Assembly (NCBI RefSeq): GCF_004339025.1
Contig: NZ_SMFT01000004.1
Span: 105,536 to 169,535, forward strand
DNA: 64,000 nt
Source: Volucribacter psittacicida
GTDB taxonomy: Bacteria > Pseudomonadota > Gammaproteobacteria > Enterobacterales > Pasteurellaceae
Direction: 5' to 3'
Part shown: positions 61,259-64,000 of the stretch, piece by piece
How the letters are laid out: each line of letters starts with the position of its first letter
Position numbering within the stretch: position 1 is the stretch's first letter
Made by a program: the position numbers and the translations under genes
Notes under the pieces: generated by a model
What the model saw: the letters and a program-made list of their open reading frames with translations, nothing else
Databases searched by the model: none
Told to the model about the DNA's origin: nothing

Positions 61259-61310
61259 AATAAATTCCTTTTGTTGAGGGTTAAAAATCGTGGATAGTTT
61301 AGCAAAAATT

Positions 61311-61324
61311 TTGATTAATATCAT
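61311..61324. promoter_or_regulatory. FNR-like box upstream of sodA
   Basis: TTGATTAATATCAT matches FNR consensus TTGATnnnnATCAA at 9 of 10 positions, 53 bases upstream of the sodA ATG. FNR represses sodA without oxygen in E. coli. Confidence 0.6.
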
Positions 61325-61418
61325 TAAAATTAATCAATAGTTTAAATATTACACAAATAAATACTTTACCTAAAAAGAGCGGTCCATTTTTTATTAAAAT
61401 TTTCCGCTCAATTACAAC

Positions 61419-63686
61419 TTAATGCTGCGCCTTAACAGCGGCAACCGCAACCATATTAATAATACGGCGTACCGAAGCCACAGGCGTCAAAATATGTGCC
61501 GATTTGTTTAATCCCATAAGTAAAGGACCTATTGTGCTTGGGGTTGCTGTCCCTTGTAATAGATTTAAACTAATTCGTGCGGACTCCATTGAAGGGAATA
61601 CTAATAAATTTGCCGCACCTTTGATTGGGCTATCTGGCATAATTTCTTGACGTAACGCCTGTGATAAGGCGACATCACAATGCATTTCTCCGTCAATAAT
61701 TAAATCGGGATCTTGTTGCTGAACTAATGCTAAGACCTGACGCATTTTTAAGGCGTTTGGTGTATCTGAACTGCCATAATTAGAGCTTGAAACCAACGCG
61801 ACTTGCGGTTCAATACCAAAATCACGCACTTGTTTCGCAGCCATCAATGTAATTTCAGCTAATTGTTCCGCCGTTGGATCTAAATTAACAAAGGTATCCG
61901 CTAAAAATAAATTAGACTTCGCTAACACAAGTCCATTCACTGTCGCTAAGGTGGAAACATCTGATTTAATCCCTATAATATTTCTTAAAATATCTAAGTG
62001 AGAAGCATAATTTCCTAATAAACCACATAACATGGCATCAACTTTACCTAATTGCAATAAAGTTGCCCCAATAATGGTTGGATTAGTGCGTAGCTCTCTT
62101 TGTGCAGAAACAGGCGTAACACCATGGCGTTTTTGTAACTCGTAATAGGTTTTCCAGCATTGTTCATGATAAGGATTATCTTCAATATTAATCACTTCAT
62201 AATCTTGTCCTTGCTGAATTTTTAACCCTAAGGATTTCGCTCTTTCAGCAATAACGGATGATCGCCCAATTAGGACTGGATCCGCAATGCCTAAAGACGC
62301 AATTTCTTGTACCGCATGTAAAACCCGTGGCTCTTCCCCATCGGTAAGTAAAACACGTTTTCTATCCATTTTGGCTTGTGCAAAGACAGGCTTCATAAAG
62401 AGATTGGTTTTATAAACAAACTGGGTTAGACGTTCAATATAAGCATCAAAATCATTAATTGGGCGTGTTGCAACACCACTATCCATTGCCGCTTTTGCCA
62501 CAGCAGGGGCAATTTTAATAATTAAACGCGGGTCAAAAGGCTTAGGAATGACATAATCTGGTCCAAAAGAAAGTTCGCTTTCACCATAAGCCGATGAAAC
62601 AACTTCACTCTGTTCCGCTAACGCCAAATCAGCAATTGCATATACCGCAGCCATTTTCATTTCTTCATTAATGGTTGTCGCACCTACATCTAAGGCTCCT
62701 CGGAAAATAAATGGAAAACACAACACATTGTTCACTTGATTAGGATAATCTGAACGTCCTGTACACACTATCGCATCAGCACGCGCGACTTTCGCTTCCG
62801 GTGGCGTTATTTCAGGATCTGGATTGGCTAATGCTAAAATTAATGGGCTAGCCGCCATGGTTTTCACCATATCTTGCGTTAATGCGCCCGCCGCTGAACA
62901 ACCAAGGAAAATATCAGCATTAGGTATTGCATCTGCTAAACTACGTTGTCCATTATCATCAATCGCATAGTGTTTTTTAGTATCATCTAGTCGTTCATCT
63001 CGATTTTTATAAATCACACCTTTGGAATCACACACCGTAATATTTTCTTTCTTCATACCTAAACTCACTAATAAATTTAGGCAAGCAATAGAAGCCGCAC
63101 CAGCTCCCGAAGCCACTAAACGTACATCTTCTATTTTTTTATTTACAATGCGTAAACCATTTAAAATAGCTGCGGCACTAATAATCGCGGTACCATGTTG
63201 ATCATCATGAAAAACAGGGATATTCATGCGTTCACGCAATTTTTGTTCAATATAAAAACATTCTGGCGCTTTAATATCTTCTAAATTAATTCCCCCAAAA
63301 GTGGGTTCTAGGGCGGCGATAATATCCACCAACTTATCTGGATCATGCTCATCAATTTCAATATCAAAAACATCAACGCCAGCAAACTTTTTGAATAAAA
63401 CGCCCTTTCCTTCCATAACGGGTTTGCCTGCTAAAGCACCAATATTGCCTAATCCAAGCACCGCACTTCCATTAGAAATTACCGCAACTAAATTCCCTTT
63501 GGCGGTATATTTATGTGCTAATAATGGATCTTTTTGTATCTCTAAACAAGGAACAGCCACACCGGGAGAATAAGCAAGTGCAAGATCTCGTTGTGTTGCT
63601 AAAGATTTTGTAGGGGTAACTTCAATTTTTCCTGGTTTAGGAAACTCGTGAAAATCAAGAGCAGCTTGACGTAACTGTTCATCCAT
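61419..63686 (-). CDS. maeB: NADP-dependent malic enzyme with phosphotransacetylase-like C-terminal domain
   Basis: Converts malate to pyruvate and CO2 with NADP. The 755-residue protein (E. coli MaeB 759) has an N-terminal malic domain ([50 protein letters not shown]), a Rossmann domain ([20 protein letters not shown]) and, from about residue 430, a phosphate acetyltransferase-like domain ([40 protein letters not shown]). In relatives the C-terminal domain is regulatory, not catalytic. AGAGGATT ribosome site. The 279 bases upstream hold an uptake signal and the rRNA terminator but no gene. Confidence 0.95.
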   Translation of the reverse strand: MDEQLRQAALDFHEFPKPGKIEVTPTKSLATQRDLALAYSPGVAVPCLEIQKDPLLAHKYTAKGNLVAVISNGSAVLGLGNIGALAGKPVMEGKGVLFKKFAGVDVFDIEIDEHDPDKLVDIIAALEPTFGGINLEDIKAPECFYIEQKLRERMNIPVFHDDQHGTAIISAAAILNGLRIVNKKIEDVRLVASGAGAASIACLNLLVSLGMKKENITVCDSKGVIYKNRDERLDDTKKHYAIDDNGQRSLADAIPNADIFLGCSAAGALTQDMVKTMAASPLILALANPDPEITPPEAKVARADAIVCTGRSDYPNQVNNVLCFPFIFRGALDVGATTINEEMKMAAVYAIADLALAEQSEVVSSAYGESELSFGPDYVIPKPFDPRLIIKIAPAVAKAAMDSGVATRPINDFDAYIERLTQFVYKTNLFMKPVFAQAKMDRKRVLLTDGEEPRVLHAVQEIASLGIADPVLIGRSSVIAERAKSLGLKIQQGQDYEVINIEDNPYHEQCWKTYYELQKRHGVTPVSAQRELRTNPTIIGATLLQLGKVDAMLCGLLGNYASHLDILRNIIGIKSDVSTLATVNGLVLAKSNLFLADTFVNLDPTAEQLAEITLMAAKQVRDFGIEPQVALVSSSNYGSSDTPNALKMRQVLALVQQQDPDLIIDGEMHCDVALSQALRQEIMPDSPIKGAANLLVFPSMESARISLNLLQGTATPSTIGPLLMGLNKSAHILTPVASVRRIINMVAVAAVKAQH

Positions 63687-63925
63687 AAAATAATCCTCTC
63701 TTTTGTGTAATATTGAATAATCTGCGATTCAATGCCATTTCTTACATTGAAACCTTACTATTATAAACTGATTTTAAAAAGAATTTGTGATATACGCCAC
63801 AATATTGGTATAGCTTACTGGTTGCAGTGGTAAATGGTTATGAATTAGACAAAGCTAAGTAGTTAACAAAGTGCGGTGCGTCTTGAGAATTTTTATGAAA
63901 AAAAGTATAAATTAGATAACAAAAA

Positions 63926-63950
63926 ACCCCTGTTGCCTAACAACAGGGGT
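63926..63950 (-). terminator. Terminator of the rRNA operon
   Basis: ACCCCTGTTG / CAACAGGGGT stem with a 5-base loop, followed on the minus strand by TTTTTTG. It lies just beyond the 5S rRNA 3' end. Confidence 0.93.
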
Positions 63951-63965
63951 CTCTTCAATTTAATA

Positions 63966-64000
63966 ACCTGGCGGTGACCTACTCTCACATGGGGAGACCC
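63966..64000 (-). rRNA. rrf: 5S rRNA, 3' end (runs off the window)
   Basis: The reverse complement reads GGGTCTCCCCATGTGAGAGT then AGGTCACCGCCAGG, the conserved 3' part of gamma-proteobacterial 5S rRNA. About 35 of roughly 116-120 bases are present. It implies an rrn operon to the right, transcribed leftwards. Confidence 0.93.

Overview
The window is one contig stretch of about 40% GC that most likely comes from a Pasteurellaceae genome. The main evidence is about 22 copies of the 9-base Haemophilus-type DNA uptake signal AAGTGCGGT (or its complement), many of them between genes. Supporting evidence is the close protein resemblance to Haemophilus/Pasteurella homologues and Pasteurellaceae-like neighbourhoods (ydiJ-menI-hemH next to ompA; lpxL/htrB divergent from hldE; hpt-pmbA-darP). 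I cannot name the genus.

Left part (1-7.2 kb): the 3' end of prmB, then purine genes (ghxP, a second NCS2 nucleobase permease, purC), each with a PurR-type operator, with tldD and yjdM between them. A 680-base gap holds two inverted, highly structured non-coding repeats. Accessory region (7.3-12.8 kb): a BcgI-like restriction-modification system whose specificity gene carries a G9 tract and 24-base coding repeats, then a decayed IS1016-like insertion that removed the 5' end of a hipB antitoxin gene, next to a hipA toxin gene with an early nonsense codon. 12.9-18 kb: pdxR divergent from pdxST (de novo pyridoxal phosphate), a MscS channel and a YafJ amidotransferase.

18-29 kb is conserved housekeeping on the minus strand: dnaE, rho, and cmk-rpsA-ihfB-lapA-lapB-pyrF-yciH. 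29-41 kb: a TAXI-type TRAP transporter with a Usp protein, a MetE-like enzyme, argG (with an unexpected PurR-type box), ndh, a Tat-exported aminotransferase and an OmpA/P5 porin. 41.6-46.8 kb: the plus-strand operon ydiJ-menI-hemH-yoaK behind a Fur-like site. 46.9-57.5 kb: an uncharacterised amidohydrolase, hpt, pmbA, darP, an AT-rich TPR/DUF2971-like gene, argD with tandem ARG boxes, lpxL and hldE. 57.6-64 kb: glpK and glpF (divergent, not an operon), an IS1016 scar, sodA with an FNR-like box, maeB, and at the right edge the 3' end of a minus-strand 5S rRNA with its terminator.

At least five copies of a 66-105 base palindromic intergenic element, built like the Neisseria Correia element, are scattered through 23-51 kb. 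One forms the end of pyrF. The strongest candidates for something new are the phase-variable BcgI-like system, the hipBA decay event, the Correia-like element family, the paired structured repeats at 2.3-2.8 kb, and the TPR/DUF2971-like protein.
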